This document shows, one piece after another, positions 24,101-32,582 of a stretch of DNA of 64,000 nucleotides. The translations under genes and the position numbers were made by a program. Positions within the stretch are counted from its first letter, which is position 1. Each line of letters begins with the position of its first letter. Source of the stretch: Symsagittifera roscoffensis (Eukaryota; Xenacoelomorpha; Acoela; Convolutidae); contig NC_087069.1 in NCBI RefSeq assembly GCF_963678635.1, positions 28,386,303-28,450,302 on the forward strand, read 5' to 3'. The notes under the pieces are model-generated. The model was not told the origin of the DNA and ran no database searches. It saw only the letters and a list, made by a program, of their open reading frames with translations.

Positions 24101-25174
24101 GCAGTTTCTTGTTATTTTTTCGGATCAATGGGTGCAGGGGCGGATCTTGGATTTTCTCGAGGGGGGGTGGGCTGCGGATTTTCAAAAAGAAATCGAAAAT
24201 TTTGACGACTTTTTTTTAGGTCAACCAAATTGATTTTTTGAGCTCTCCCAAAGAGCACTGTTTTGCCCCTATTTTGGCAAAATTTTCTGGGCCGCAGGAA
24301 TTTTTAAAAAGACAGTCAAAAAAAGCCGGTTTTGGGCACTTTTTGAAAAATTTTGACAAAAAAATAGCGATTTTTTTGGCGCGCGCTCCCCCTCAAAGTT
24401 AGTATATATTGGCGCCAAAGGCGCCTTTAGAAAAATTTTAGGGTCGGTCGGCCAAAAGTGGATTTCTTAAAACGTACCATAGGGGGGACCTTATGGGTCG
24501 GCAGGGTGTCGTATCCCTGAGAGGGGGGGGGGGGGGGGGGGCGGCGTCCGCCCCCCCCTAAATCCGCCCCTGAATGGGTGTCTACCCATTTGTTGTCAGC
24601 TTAGTTGCCACGTGGTAAATTCTTAAAGCTTAATTATTACTGGTAGTTGTGTTTTTAGACTGTTGTTCTTGAATTATTGTCATGCCCCCCCCAAAAATGT
24701 GTTTTTTTTTTCGATTTTGTTGTTTTCGTCTCATTTTCTTTGCGCTATCTTGCAACGCTGCGCTTGCGTTGTATCGACAGAGATCCGAAGCTCTGCTTCG
24801 CCTCTATGTAATAAACTGGTTAAAACAGGTGAATTAGTAACTAATAAATTGGTTTGAACCAGTAAGTTTAATAGAAACTAATAAATTAGTTTGATGCTAA
24901 CTGACAGAAAAGATTTACCAGTTATGAACACTTTGATGGGCTCGGAACTCTGTAAACTGTTACTTCAGTATCGCTTGTAGTAATTAATAGTGTCAATAAA
25001 TATTTAGTCACATTTTCCTTTCACTTGTCTGAAAAAATGTAGGCTCAAAAAGTTTGACTTAACTGTGTGTTGTTTCAATAGGTGCAGGACGAAATTTACG
25101 AGGCGGAGAAGACATACAAGCCAAACAAGAAAGCGAAACCGGCAGACAGTAAGCATGTCGAGGGCGCCTTTTGA
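6163..25174 (+). CDS. TMEM47-like four-pass membrane protein (claudin/PMP22 superfamily), 5 exons
   Basis: Exons 6163-6231, 6596-6755, 13558-13829, 22764-22916 and 25082-25174 join with matching phases (0, 1, 0, 0) to 747 nt, 248 residues. Every intron is GT-AG. Residues 1-23 are acidic and cytosolic. TM1 is about 31-52, TM2 about 109-134, TM3 about 138-164 and TM4 about 190-217, followed by a lysine-rich tail. The first extracellular loop carries the superfamily signature: W55, G66-L67-W68, C71 and C97. LWESCRK and the GWGHG..WAASI segment at TM4 resemble vertebrate TMEM47 (BCMP1) and nematode VAB-9, which act at epithelial adherens junctions. That role is known for the family and inferred here. 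An antisense gene lies in intron 2 and a BEL/Pao array in intron 3. The alternative is another claudin-like relative; membership of the superfamily is firm. Confidence 0.9.
7366..7549. mobile_element. hAT-like MITE (GGCTC.TTTCCA family), diverged copy
   Basis: Terminal inverted repeats GGCTACTTTCCACTTTCC and its approximate complement ending GAAAAGAGCC bound a 184-bp non-coding element. It has the same internal order (AATGGCTGAA..CGTGATGTTACAATG) as the copies at 37522, 42610, 43029 and 47306. The flanking octamers agree at only 6 of 8 positions, so this is an older copy. It lies just downstream of the stop codon of the minus-strand gene at 7612, so it may contribute to that gene's 3' untranslated region. 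Confidence 0.7.
7612..12834 (-). CDS. Secreted NIDO-domain protein, 5 exons, nested antisense gene
   Basis: Reading the minus strand, exons 12834-12571, 12311-11987, 8739-8628, 8171-8053 and 7736-7612 join with consistent phases (0, 1, 2, 1) into 945 nt, 314 residues. The first intron starts with GC (CAG|GCAAGT) and the other three are GT-AG. Residues 1-18 form a signal peptide with no later membrane segment, so the product should be secreted. MCSNGYITFG at 50-59, the FRPRWGFSVFW block near 129-139, the NEFGIYILQD block near 144-153 and TLIIYDYRRLDL near 166-177 follow the order of a nidogen extracellular (NIDO) domain. The C-terminal third is cysteine-containing (DCNKRNC, RCC) and unassigned. 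NVT, NLS, NCT and NLT are potential glycosylation sites. The whole gene lies in intron 2 of the TMEM47-like gene on the opposite strand. Gene structure is secure; the domain name is a moderate-confidence match by eye. Confidence 0.82.
8415..8500 (+). repeat. tRNA-derived SINE-like sequence
   Basis: AGTGGCGGAGTAGAAGCAC matches an RNA polymerase III A box and GGATCGAACCC a B box about 35 bp downstream, the spacing of a tRNA. A cloverleaf acceptor stem does not close, so it is a tRNA-derived SINE head or a decayed tRNA, not a functional tRNA gene. It lies in an intron (8172-8627) of the NIDO-domain gene, antisense to it. Confidence 0.55.
8951..9341. repeat. Foldback element, ~390 bp
   Basis: The left arm (about 8951-9120) and right arm (about 9180-9341) are imperfect inverted copies. 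The ends read TTAATTCCAAAATT and the complement AATTTTTGGAATTAA, and the inner arms share GGAACGTGACGGAAAATCA and ATTTTCCGTTACGTTCC. The ~60-bp middle is unique. It is a non-coding palindromic MITE inside the long intron 8740-11986 of the NIDO-domain gene. Confidence 0.75.
9790..11460 (-). pseudogene. Non-LTR retrotransposon reverse transcriptase, decayed
   Basis: The clearest part is an open stretch at 11177-11458 with SPALGSDGLCKVHLKYLGP and PYMWKK, the start of a LINE reverse-transcriptase fingers domain. Downstream on the same strand (10780-11040), broken by stops and frameshifts, are TVLATLDLS (motif A region) and GVPQGSVLSPTL (motif B). The catalytic YADD box is not recognisable. The element lies in the long intron of the NIDO-domain gene in its sense orientation. 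Domain order shows a LINE; the clade is not determined. Confidence 0.7.
13336..13462. repeat. 127-bp near-perfect hairpin
   Basis: GTAATATATCGAGAACTG at the left end pairs with CAGTTCTCGATATATTAC at the right end, and the inner arms pair as well (ATGATTGTCTACTGTT with AACTGTAGGCAATCAT), leaving a loop of about 10-12 nt. It ends about 95 bp upstream of exon 3 of the TMEM47-like gene. It could be a small MITE or a precursor-like hairpin made from the intron. Confidence 0.8.
14405..14475 (+). repeat. tRNA-like (Ser/Leu-type) fragment
   Basis: GCTTCCGTGGCTGAGTGG followed by TTAGTGCG is the usual 5' half of a tRNA with an A box. About 45 bp on, GGATTCATTCGAAAAAT is a degraded B box. No matching acceptor stem is seen, so this is a SINE head or tRNA pseudogene. 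Confidence 0.45.
14500..19440 (+). pseudogene. BEL/Pao LTR retrotransposon pol, degenerate
   Basis: In order: the end of the reverse-transcriptase/connection region (HVLGLKWHL and VSRGVN near 14640-14705); RNase H with ARVAPMKALSIPQLELQAA, RTILWTDSS.VLQWL and FVANRVCEI (15009-15206 and three further copies); the zinc-binding region before the integrase (18433-18935); an integrase core remnant with RAVHIEIV (18960-19355); and the integrase tail LEALTPYHFLLSK near 19440. Frameshifts and stops break every domain, and the expected SDNGTNF integrase box is degraded. The 5' part (gag, protease, most of the reverse transcriptase) is missing and no LTR pair is seen. It lies in intron 3 of the TMEM47-like gene. 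Confidence 0.85.
14674..19824 (+). repeat. Tandem array of 983/984-bp units within the BEL/Pao remnant
   Basis: Units begin at 14674, 15657, 16641 and 17625. The first three are 983-984 bp and lack the integrase-region segment; the fourth retains about 1.2 kb extra (roughly 18220-19435) and runs to about 19824. Each unit starts in the connection region, passes RNase H and ends after a tRNA-like tail. Units 2 and 3 are almost identical. The native left and right breakpoints share AAGTGA. Confidence 0.93.
19724..19803 (+). repeat. tRNA-like tail of the BEL/Pao tandem unit
   Basis: ATGGCTGTGCGGCTTACGC resembles an A box, and GGGTTCGAACCCTGCC contains a good B box and T-arm-like hairpin, ending CTTCCACCA. 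Sister copies with the mutated TTCAAAC loop lie at about 15560-15648, 16544-16632 and 17528-17616. No full cloverleaf forms. It is probably a tRNA-derived SINE inserted beside the retroelement before the tandem amplification. Confidence 0.5.
20063..20250 (+). repeat. tRNA-derived SINE-like repeat
   Basis: A B-box-like GCAGGTTCGAATCTC at 20080-20098 is followed about 100 bp later by GCGAAGCAAAGCTTCGCCTC. Related words recur near 24780 (CCGAAGCTCTGCTTCGCCTC), 27655 (CGAAGCTCAGCTTCGCTTC) and 30476, suggesting a SINE family with a shared body. The A box is not clear. Confidence 0.4.
21963..22687. mobile_element. Palindromic mariner-like MITE
   Basis: Two arms of about 300 bp (21963-22270 and 22380-22687) are inverted copies separated by a ~110-bp centre. 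The element is flanked on both sides by TA and ends CA..TG, as for Tc1/mariner insertions. Shared arm words include GATTTAAATTATCCGG, AACGCGTTTTTCTCAAA and ATATGGTGCCATTTTTTCTC. It carries no transposase. A solo arm of the same family lies at 32871-33099. It is located in intron 3 of the TMEM47-like gene, 76 bp upstream of exon 4. Confidence 0.88.
23805..23905 (+). repeat. tRNA-derived SINE, copy 1
   Basis: Starts near AACCTTAGCAATTATGAGG and contains TAGCCTAGAGGTAACGC (A box) and GGTGTTCGAATCCCGG (B box), about 50 bp apart. A second copy at 28432-28530 shares the same leader (GTGAACCTTAGCAA) and both boxes. Intron 4 of the TMEM47-like gene. Confidence 0.65.
24135..24572. mobile_element. 438-bp hAT-like MITE with perfect 8-bp target duplication
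   Basis: Ends CAGGGGCGGAT and its complement ATCCGCCCCTG, flanked directly by AATGGGTG at 24127-24134 and again at 24573-24580. An 8-bp duplication and CAGGGG-type ends fit hAT transposons. No open frame is present. The 3' part holds a run of about 18-20 G followed by a C run, which may be unreliable in assembly. A partial relative lies at about 46305-46412. Confidence 0.9.
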
Positions 25175-25274
25175 AACAGGCTCAATCAAGATAACGGGGC
25201 AAGTTATTCGAAGAACTGAGAATGGAAGTATGTTCGAACTTTCAACTGAATTTGAAATTGAGCTGAACGAACCA

Positions 25275-25280
25275 AATAAA
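25275..25280 (+). promoter_or_regulatory. Polyadenylation signal of the TMEM47-like gene
   Basis: AATAAA about 100 bp downstream of the stop codon at 25172-25174, the first such hexamer after it. Confidence 0.6.
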
Positions 25281-25299
25281 TGATCTGCTATACGCCTAA

Positions 25300-26190
25300 T
25301 GTTTTTATACTAGTGCTTATTCTCGTGGAAGAATAATTTTTCCACTCTTTTTTTGCCGTTTTCACTCATATTTTTAGAAATATATCTGACGTCAGGTTGT
25401 TGAAATATTTCACAAGTCACTTTTGATGCATGAAGGCTTGTAATCAGTTTGGTTACTTCTTCTTTGTTCAGCTCATCGTTTTTGTTTATTTCGTCTAGAT
25501 TGATTTAATTGTTCTGAAGCAAATCTGCTTTGTAAGCAAATTGTTAGTCTAATCTTCAGCGATGCTTTTGCTGTTGTAAACTGTAAAATTTCAAACAATT
25601 TTTGTACGAATAGTCTTGCTACAGGGACAAATCATGCTCACCATACATTTTGAATGTTACAAAAAAAACGTTCAGAAATGATGTCTTAAATACTAACATA
25701 TCCATTACTAGGTGTGTCTTAATTCAGAAGCTTTGAAATTAAAGCAATTTTATAATTTGGCTTTTGCCTGAATTTTTAGATGTGCTAGCTTTGAAGCATT
25801 TATAGTTTAATTCACATTTTTCGTTTGTAAATTAAATAATCATTTTGAAACTAACCTACAAGAATTCAATTTCTTTTATTTTAACATATTTTGGCGACAT
25901 GATTAGGTTGGAGATAAAATATTTGATGCTCGGAAACTTAACTCCCATCGCAATTAAGGCAAGTTAAAAAATGTTTCTGATGTTTGAAAACCAATGGCCA
26001 ATCTGAATAAACTAAGGTTTCGCTTATTGTTTATTATATATATAATTGCGTGCTTCAGCCATGTTTAAGTTTTTTCAACGTATTATTTGTGCGTGTTTAA
26101 CAAAAGAATTTAAGCTAAGTCTTATATTGCAATAATGCTTAAGTCATTTATTAGGCTTTCTAGCTTGAATTCAGTGTTTTTTTTCGCTCA
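25300..26190. other. Intergenic, no gene recognised
   Basis: AT-rich sequence downstream of the TMEM47-like gene; no supported exon or repeat seen. Confidence 0.4.
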
Positions 26191-26199
26191 GTTTAAAAA

Positions 26200-26630
26200 A
26201 AGCAATCCAAAAGGTGATGCTGTCAGGGCTACCTTAGAAGTTGCAAATTGGGCACCCAAATCGTTTTAGTTTACGAGATACAAAGATAATTATGATTTTT
26301 GCAAAAGTATTTAAAAAATTGAATATACAACATTCCAAAAAAATTGAAGCTCTCAAACCTGTAGTTGGGTGCTGAAAGGGTAATCTCGAGAGATGTAAAT
26401 TGTGCCTCCAAATATGACTGGTTAAATCCTTTTAGTTTCCGACCGAGATTTGACGTTTTCGCTGTTTTTTTTTTGTTCAAAAAAATTGCTAGGAAATGAT
26501 ATATCAAAACTTGACAGAAGTTAACTTTCTGAACCCTGTTATGGGGCGATATCAGGGCACTCTCAGGAGTTGTGAATCTTGTGTCCAAATATGACTGGCG
26601 AAATATTTGTTGTTTTTGAGTAATGACGTT
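26200..26630. repeat. Satellite block, second locus of the ~165-bp family
   Basis: About two and a half units with the same ordered words as 2250-3330: a GGGTGCT..AGGGTAA box, TGTAAATTGTGCCTCC, AAATATGACTGG, TTTTAGTTTCCGA..GAGA and a T-run. The open frame across it on the minus strand (26271-26588) is not conserved at the first locus and is not a gene. Confidence 0.7.
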
Positions 26631-26639
26631 TTTTTAAGA

Positions 26640-28420
26640 GTAACGAACGTAACGATCTTATGTTTTGTTAATCGACTTGGGATACACGACTAAAAAACAA
26701 GTTTTTTATTCGTAAATAACTTTGTTTACAAGACTCATCTCGAGGAAACTGTTTGAATTACTGCTACATAATTGGGGCTTGTTTGCATTTCAAATATCCG
26801 TCCTATTTGAAATTTTTTAATGTTAGCTGTAATTTCACGATTTCGATTTCTTTTTCAACCTTTCGCTTTCCATTTCTTTTTTTTTCGTTGGGTTTAATGG
26901 GTTTCGGACTAAAATTTATCAGCTTAGTGACCTCATAATACGTCGTTTGATGACTCGAAAAGTTTTCGCGTGCAAGTGTGTGGGCTTCGAGGGGAAGGGG
27001 ACTGAAAAACTTTCCTCTTAGGTTATACCTTTTCTTTGGTTTTTTTCTACTGCTCGGTGAGTTTTTTCCAAGTGTAGTTTTTTTGTTCTGGTATCTTTAA
27101 GTTTGATGATTTTAGAGAATACTCTTATATGGGTCTTAGTGATATTTTTTTGTCTTGAAAAAGTGTGATAATTTACTGACGCTCAAGTTTGATTTTTCGC
27201 GGTTTGACTTTTGATTTCTTTTGATGTTCGTTTCGTTTTTTGTCTTAAAACGAAAGTAAACTCCTCTATCCAAAAGCAAAATGACTAGATCTCAAAAAAC
27301 TAGATTGACTTCTTATTTTGAAAATAGAATTTATTTATCAGATTTCCCAGAGGAAAATTTTTTTCACCAATTTATGCAGTAATTTCCAGCAAAATGGGCA
27401 ATTTTTATCAAAAAAAGCACTAGACATAAATTGATTGTGAATTTCAAAGAGCTTGAAAGCCATCTTTTTCTTTTGAAATTAGAAGACATTTTCTAAAACA
27501 AGTAAGTTTTGCTTTGTCTCCTCGAGTTTCATTATTCCAACTGTCAATTGTCCGTGTTTTTTTTCAAAACTAGCTTTAATAGTTTTGATAGATCTAGTTT
27601 TGTGTGACGTTTTTTTTCTTGCAGTTTTAGAGGTTTTTTTTTCATCACGAGTGACTCGAAGCTCAGCTTCGCTTCTGTGTTTTAAATCACGAATCGATCA
27701 ACGAATTGAAAACATTTATATAGGTCGATTTTTTTTTCAGGAAATTTTTAAAATTCAGGTTGACTTTTCTTTTGTTTTCAAGTTCAGTTCAAATTCACTG
27801 AGAAAAAATGAGAACAAATTGCGCTTTGCAAAAATGAAAATGGTGCGAACTAACGAATTTCGATTTGAAATTTTAAACTTATCAGCGGAGATTTAATTGC
27901 CTGCTGACCTTGTGTTTTTGTTTGGCGAATATTATGGCGAAAGTGCTAACTTGAAAAGATTCTTCAGTCGTAATTTGATATTTTTTTATCCCAATTCGAA
28001 GGTTTAGTTTTCAACTGTTTGTTAGCTCTGCTGAATACTTTATATGTATTGTTTTTAAGTTGATGGGCTTCCCAGCGGGATATAAAAAACACTGACGATT
28101 TTCTTTTTTTTTTTTGGGTAAGTATTTTCGTTCATAGTGTAAAATTTCTCGATTTCAAAGCGCTTCAATGTGATGGGTTAGATATCAGTCAGCCGGAAAA
28201 AAATGATGTCTGCGCTATAAATTTTTCAAAGCTTGAAAATAAAACAATATTAATTTGTGTTCTACAAGTATACTTCATTGTTCTTTTTAGTTAAGATTTT
28301 TTAAATATCTGGTATACGTCTTACAGCTGCGAGATCAAGTGATTTTTAACGGTGAACTAGACTTTACCATAAACAATTTTTTTTATAAAGCTGTAAGAGA
28401 TTAAACAGTACAGTTTTACA
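26640..28420. other. Intergenic, no gene recognised
   Basis: AT-rich. The 103-codon frame at 27585-27896 overlaps a SINE-body word (CGAAGCTCAGCTTCGCTTC) and has no domain; I do not call it a gene. Confidence 0.4.
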
Positions 28421-28431
28421 GGTGAACCTTA

Positions 28432-28530
28432 GCAACTTCGAGATTTCTTGAGATTTGGCCTAGAGGTAACGAGGTTGCCTTTACTTTAAGGTCTAGGTTT
28501 CGAGTCTCGGCCAGACCAAGTTTTTTGATA
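28432..28530 (+). repeat. tRNA-derived SINE, copy 2
   Basis: Shares GTGAACCTTAGCAA, GGCCTAGAGGTAACGAGG (A box) and GGTTTCGAGTCTCGG (B box) with the copy at 23805-23905, in the same order and spacing. Confidence 0.6.
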
Positions 28531-28559
28531 TGCAAAAAATTCAAACTTTGTCCAGGAAA

Positions 28560-29756
28560 ATTGTCTGCTCATGTTTTTTGTCCTAATTTTTGAACGAGTT
28601 TTAGATAACAAGATAAAAGGGTTAATTGAAACAAAGTTGAATAAAAACTAACATGGATTTAGAAAACATCATTCAAATGTGGCAAACCCTATTTTGTACT
28701 GCGATGTATTCAAAAAATTAGAAAAAGGAGAATTACATTCCATGCTGTTTTTAGATATTGCAAAAGCTTTCGACTCTATTAGCGATAACATCATTTTATA
28801 CAAGCTTGCCAAAATAGGCTTCAACAATGAGTTTCTTCAATTTATTGCATCTTATCTCACAAGCAGAAAACAAATAGTTTTTCTTGATAACACATTGTCT
28901 TTTTACAATTCTGACAAAATTTTTTTTTTGAAATTGGTTTGACCTTTCTTCGATTAAAACAGATTAAAACAATGTAATAACCTGGGAAGCAGAAAACAAA
29001 ATTGACTTCCTTTTTGACAAATTTGAACTAGATAAATTTTAAAAATCAAACAAGCGGTACCTTTTAAACGATCTTTTATCTATTGATGGAAAACAAATAG
29101 TTTTAAAAGACACGGTGAAAGACCTTGGCGTTTGGTGCAATTTCAAATTGTCATTGGTATACTACATCTTCGAAAGGCTTAAAAAGAAAAGCGCTATTTA
29201 ATTACTCTTTTCGGCTTTCGCTTTGTAAAAGTTGCATACTATGAATAAATTTTCATTCATCTCCAGTTTGTTTTGAGACTAAAAACCAATAAATGCAAAT
29301 AGGAAAATTTCAACGACGAGGCTTCAAATTGTGTTCCAAAAAACATGAATTGAATGATGAGGACCATGATTTTTCCTTGAAGAAAAGCAAATTGTTACCA
29401 AAATCACTGATGTTAATTGAAAACTAATTTAAATTTGCCGAATAAAACTCTTAATAATGCCGATAATTTATCATGATATTTGCACAATCGACAAGGGCCC
29501 TGATTCAAATCAAACGGGAAACAAGACGTTTTTGAGAAGGCCAAAGATAACACGGAGGGAACGTTTTGAATTAAATTTTTACCCTGTCGCAGAAATGTCA
29601 AGCACCTTCGCGAGATCGAACAATTTGCCTGGCTATGAGCTTTTTCAAGAACCTGTAAACTTTACAAAGAATTTGAACCTGTTATTGGTTGACAAACTAC
29701 AAACATTTAAATACTCGATTTATCGAGAGTCATGGTTTTCGAGATTATTTCACTAA
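28560..29756 (+). pseudogene. LINE reverse transcriptase, internally deleted
   Basis: From about 28590 the plus strand reads (with one stop) HGFRKHHSN, then SMLFLDIAKAFDSI, the motif A aspartate region, and YLTSRKQ. The palm with YADD is absent. At about 29070-29150, DGKQIVLKDTVKDLGVW fits the thumb region. The C-terminal frame at 29457-29756 has KTFLRRPKITRRERF and a late SNNLPG, as in LINE C-termini. It is a 5'-truncated and internally deleted copy; the overall order is that of one element. Confidence 0.7.
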
Positions 29757-29759
29757 CTT

Positions 29760-31370
29760 TGTTATCAATGATTAAGAGCAACTAATCCACGACTTGCCGG
29801 CGTAATTAATTCTTTTTATTTCTATGATTTTTTTGATTATTTCTTTATTTTGCTTAGCTGCCACATTTTTGAGCTTTCTTGTGTTGTGGACCGACAAGTT
29901 CCATCGTGGATCGAATGTAGTAGATTTTCTCATGTGTTTATACGCTTGCGATAAGCAAGCGTTATCAAGTCGAAGTATACATTTTTTTTCGGGCTAATAA
30001 CTAAATTAATTGAATCAGTTAGGAAGGCTGTTGTGATGGCAGCAGAACAGAATGTGTGGCAAAAGAGATTTCGTGAGATTGTTTGCATTTCAAATGGCCG
30101 TTTCATTCGAGTTTTAACTGTTGGTTGCATATCAACTCTCACCTTTAGTTTCCCTTTTTTTCTGTTTAGTCCTTTTCCTACAGAGGTTTTTTTTGCTTAA
30201 ATGATTTCGGCTGATGTTCTATCTGTTTTTTATTTTCTTTTGTGCTCCTGGAGGCTTTTTCTACTTCTCAAATAGTTTTAAAAATTTTTTTTTATCGTGT
30301 ACCCAAGTATCCTCATATTGAAAACTGGCACTTGTGTTTCTCATTATCTTTTCTCAAAATCAACCGCATTCGAGACAAACGAAAAAAATGAGTTTTTAAA
30401 TTTGCTGTTTGATTTTTTTATTCAAGCTTTTGTCCTAGTTTTTGGACTAGCTGCTGGCTTTTTGGCTTTTTTCGTGGCGAAGCTCTGTTTTGCCACTGTA
30501 CCAAACCTTATAACTTTGTCTGAGTATTTTTTTATTGTTTTTTTTTAATTTTTTTTTCGCTGAAAAGCTTTATTGGGCCTAAATAGTAATGACGTATGTT
30601 TTATGGGCTTAGTTATCTCAAATTGTGCCACTATAAGAACAAGAAATGGTTGAGTTTTTAACCGAAAAAGTTCAGGTTTTTTCCGTTGCAAAGTTTTAAA
30701 ACTTAATTGCTCAAAAATTTTTTCCGCTTCAAATTTCATGTGCCTTTTCTTTTTTTCGGCTCAATTGGAGTCTACCTACCCACGTGTTGACTGTTTTGAA
30801 ATTAATAAAAAAATATTTAAGATTTTGTAATGTGCGTCTCAATTTCTCTTCTTTAGCTTGCAATGTTTGCTTGGCCCCAATGTTTGCTTGTAATTATTGT
30901 AATTTTTTTTCATTTCCGATGGTCGTCTAAAAATTGTCCTCAAGTTTCCTAAGATACGACAAATAAATAGCTGATTCACTGAAATTATTTGTCAAAATTA
31001 CTTAATTAAAATAACCAAAAATAAGCAATTCTTTGAATTTTTTTAGTGATTATTTTGCAGTGGTTACTCAAGTCGAAACATTCTATACTACTTGCACACC
31101 ACCCAGGAATTCTTATCTGTTTTAACTTTCCATACAGCTTAATAAAACAATAATTCCAATAAGCCGAGGTGCAAGTGTAAATATTTTTTTTCCGCTTACG
31201 ACCATCTGTAAGGTTTTAAAGTATTTTTTTATAAATTTATTCCCTTGTCCAATTTTTCCGTTTTCGTATCAGTTTTGCAAAATCTGAATTTTTCTATTAT
31301 AAGATTTCATTAAGAAATAAAGTTAAATTAGTTTATTTTTCTCCTTTTAGGTATGTAATTGTTCCGAATT
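29760..31370. other. Intergenic, no gene recognised
   Basis: AT-rich. The frame at 30297-30548 is composed of common hydrophobic codons in T-rich DNA and includes a SINE-body-like word near 30476. No supported gene. Confidence 0.4.
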
Positions 31371-31375
31371 TTCTA

Positions 31376-31850
31376 ACGAATGTAACGGAATATTTGTGCT
31401 CTGGTCGGTTTTCTTCTTCAGACAAATTTCGATTTTTAACAGTCTTTTTTGACTGATTTTTTTTATCATTCAAAAAATATTGTTGTCTTGAGCTTAAATA
31501 TGAAACGATAAATCACTTGTGAACCTTTTTTCTAAGGTTAAGTGGGTTTAAAGATTGCCATTTTGCCTAATTGGGGAGAACTAACGAGCGATATATTTTG
31601 AGCGTTTAACGTTTAAGAGGAGATTTAATCCGTCTTAGAAATCGTTAACAATTGGTTTAAGGAAGGTTTGTCACTTTGCACTTAATACGGCCAGTAGGGG
31701 GCTGACTTTCACAAAAAAATCTCAAATTTAAGTTTTTTTTTATTGTTCCGACTTTAGATACGAAAGTAACGGAATATTTGTGCTCGGGGTGGTTTTTTTT
31801 TCTTCAGACAAACTTCGACTTTTTAACTAGTCATTTTTGTAGTAATAACA
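31376..31850 (+). repeat. Dispersed repeat R1, copies B and C
   Basis: Copy B (31376-31740) parallels 755-1150 throughout. Copy C (31755-31850) restarts the same left end (GAAAGTAACGGAATATTTG) and is cut short. Copy D follows in reverse orientation at 31885, so B/C and D can fold on each other. Confidence 0.75.
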
Positions 31851-31884
31851 TGAAAAAACTAACTGTAATGAAATAAAATGAACT

Positions 31885-32297
31885 TTTTTTAGATTTAATT
31901 TTTTTTTTGTAAAAATCATCCCCTCACACGCCATATAATGAACAAATTGATAGATATCGTTCCTAGTAACAAATCAGTTATGGCAAATAAGCTTCCTTCA
32001 ACTAATTGGTAACGATTTCTAAGATGAAATCTTTGGTTAAATCTCGGATTAAATCTTCGCTTACGCGTTAAAAGCGCGAAGTATATCGCGGGTTAATTTT
32101 CCCAAATTGGCCAAAATGGCAGTTTTAAACCCCCATAGCTTTATAAAAATTAATTAGAGGTGAAAAACTTTTTTAAATTAGAGCTCAGAACAACAATATT
32201 TTTTGATTGATGTAAAAAAAAATCACCCCGATAAAAGAAAAAACCAACCCGAGCACAATTATTCCGTTACTTTCGTTATGAAAGTCGGAACAAAAGT
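31885..32297 (-). repeat. Dispersed repeat R1, copy D (inverted)
   Basis: Reverse complement of the R1 sequence, ending with the complement of the left-end word (TTCCGTTACTTTCGTTATG). It forms the proximal part of the segment duplicated at 37315-38215, directly upstream of the C-type lectin gene. Confidence 0.75.
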
Positions 32298-32318
32298 TGT
32301 CCAAAAATCAATATAAAT

Positions 32319-32416
32319 TGCAGTCCGCATTCATTATACTATAAAGGCATTGGCCAATGTAAATGTGAGTTTATTTACCACATGGGGTTGCCAAAAAGAT
32401 CAAAAGTTAATTCACT
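32319..32416 (+). CDS. Candidate cysteine-rich exon upstream of the lectin (duplicated)
   Basis: In frame from TGC at 32319 the plus strand reads CSPH, then GIGQCKCEF and HMGLPKRSKVNS, ending at a strong donor (CT|GTGAGT). A polypyrimidine acceptor (ATTTTCAG) follows about 60 bp later. The duplicate at about 37955-38052 keeps the same open frame, one residue different, and the same donor. C..CKC spacing is EGF-like. It may be a 5' exon of the lectin transcript or the last coding exon of a small neighbouring gene: splicing to the acceptor would give a stop after four more codons. Confidence 0.35.
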
Positions 32417-32582
32417 GTGAGTCATTTGCTAGGTTGCCGCCAAATTGATTCATCATCATTTTGTTTTTCATTTTCAGGTATTTCGGTACATAAAAGTCAC
32501 CAAAAAATCTCCAGATAAAATTAAATTTTCTTCAAAAAGGTCATTAAGAGATTTTGCTTTCATCTCTTCTTTTCATTCAAAC

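Noticed and set aside
30297-30548. 83-codon frame with hydrophobic segments (possible small membrane protein)
   Set aside because: T-rich DNA translates to Phe/Leu-rich segments by chance; it overlaps a SINE-body word and has no supporting context.
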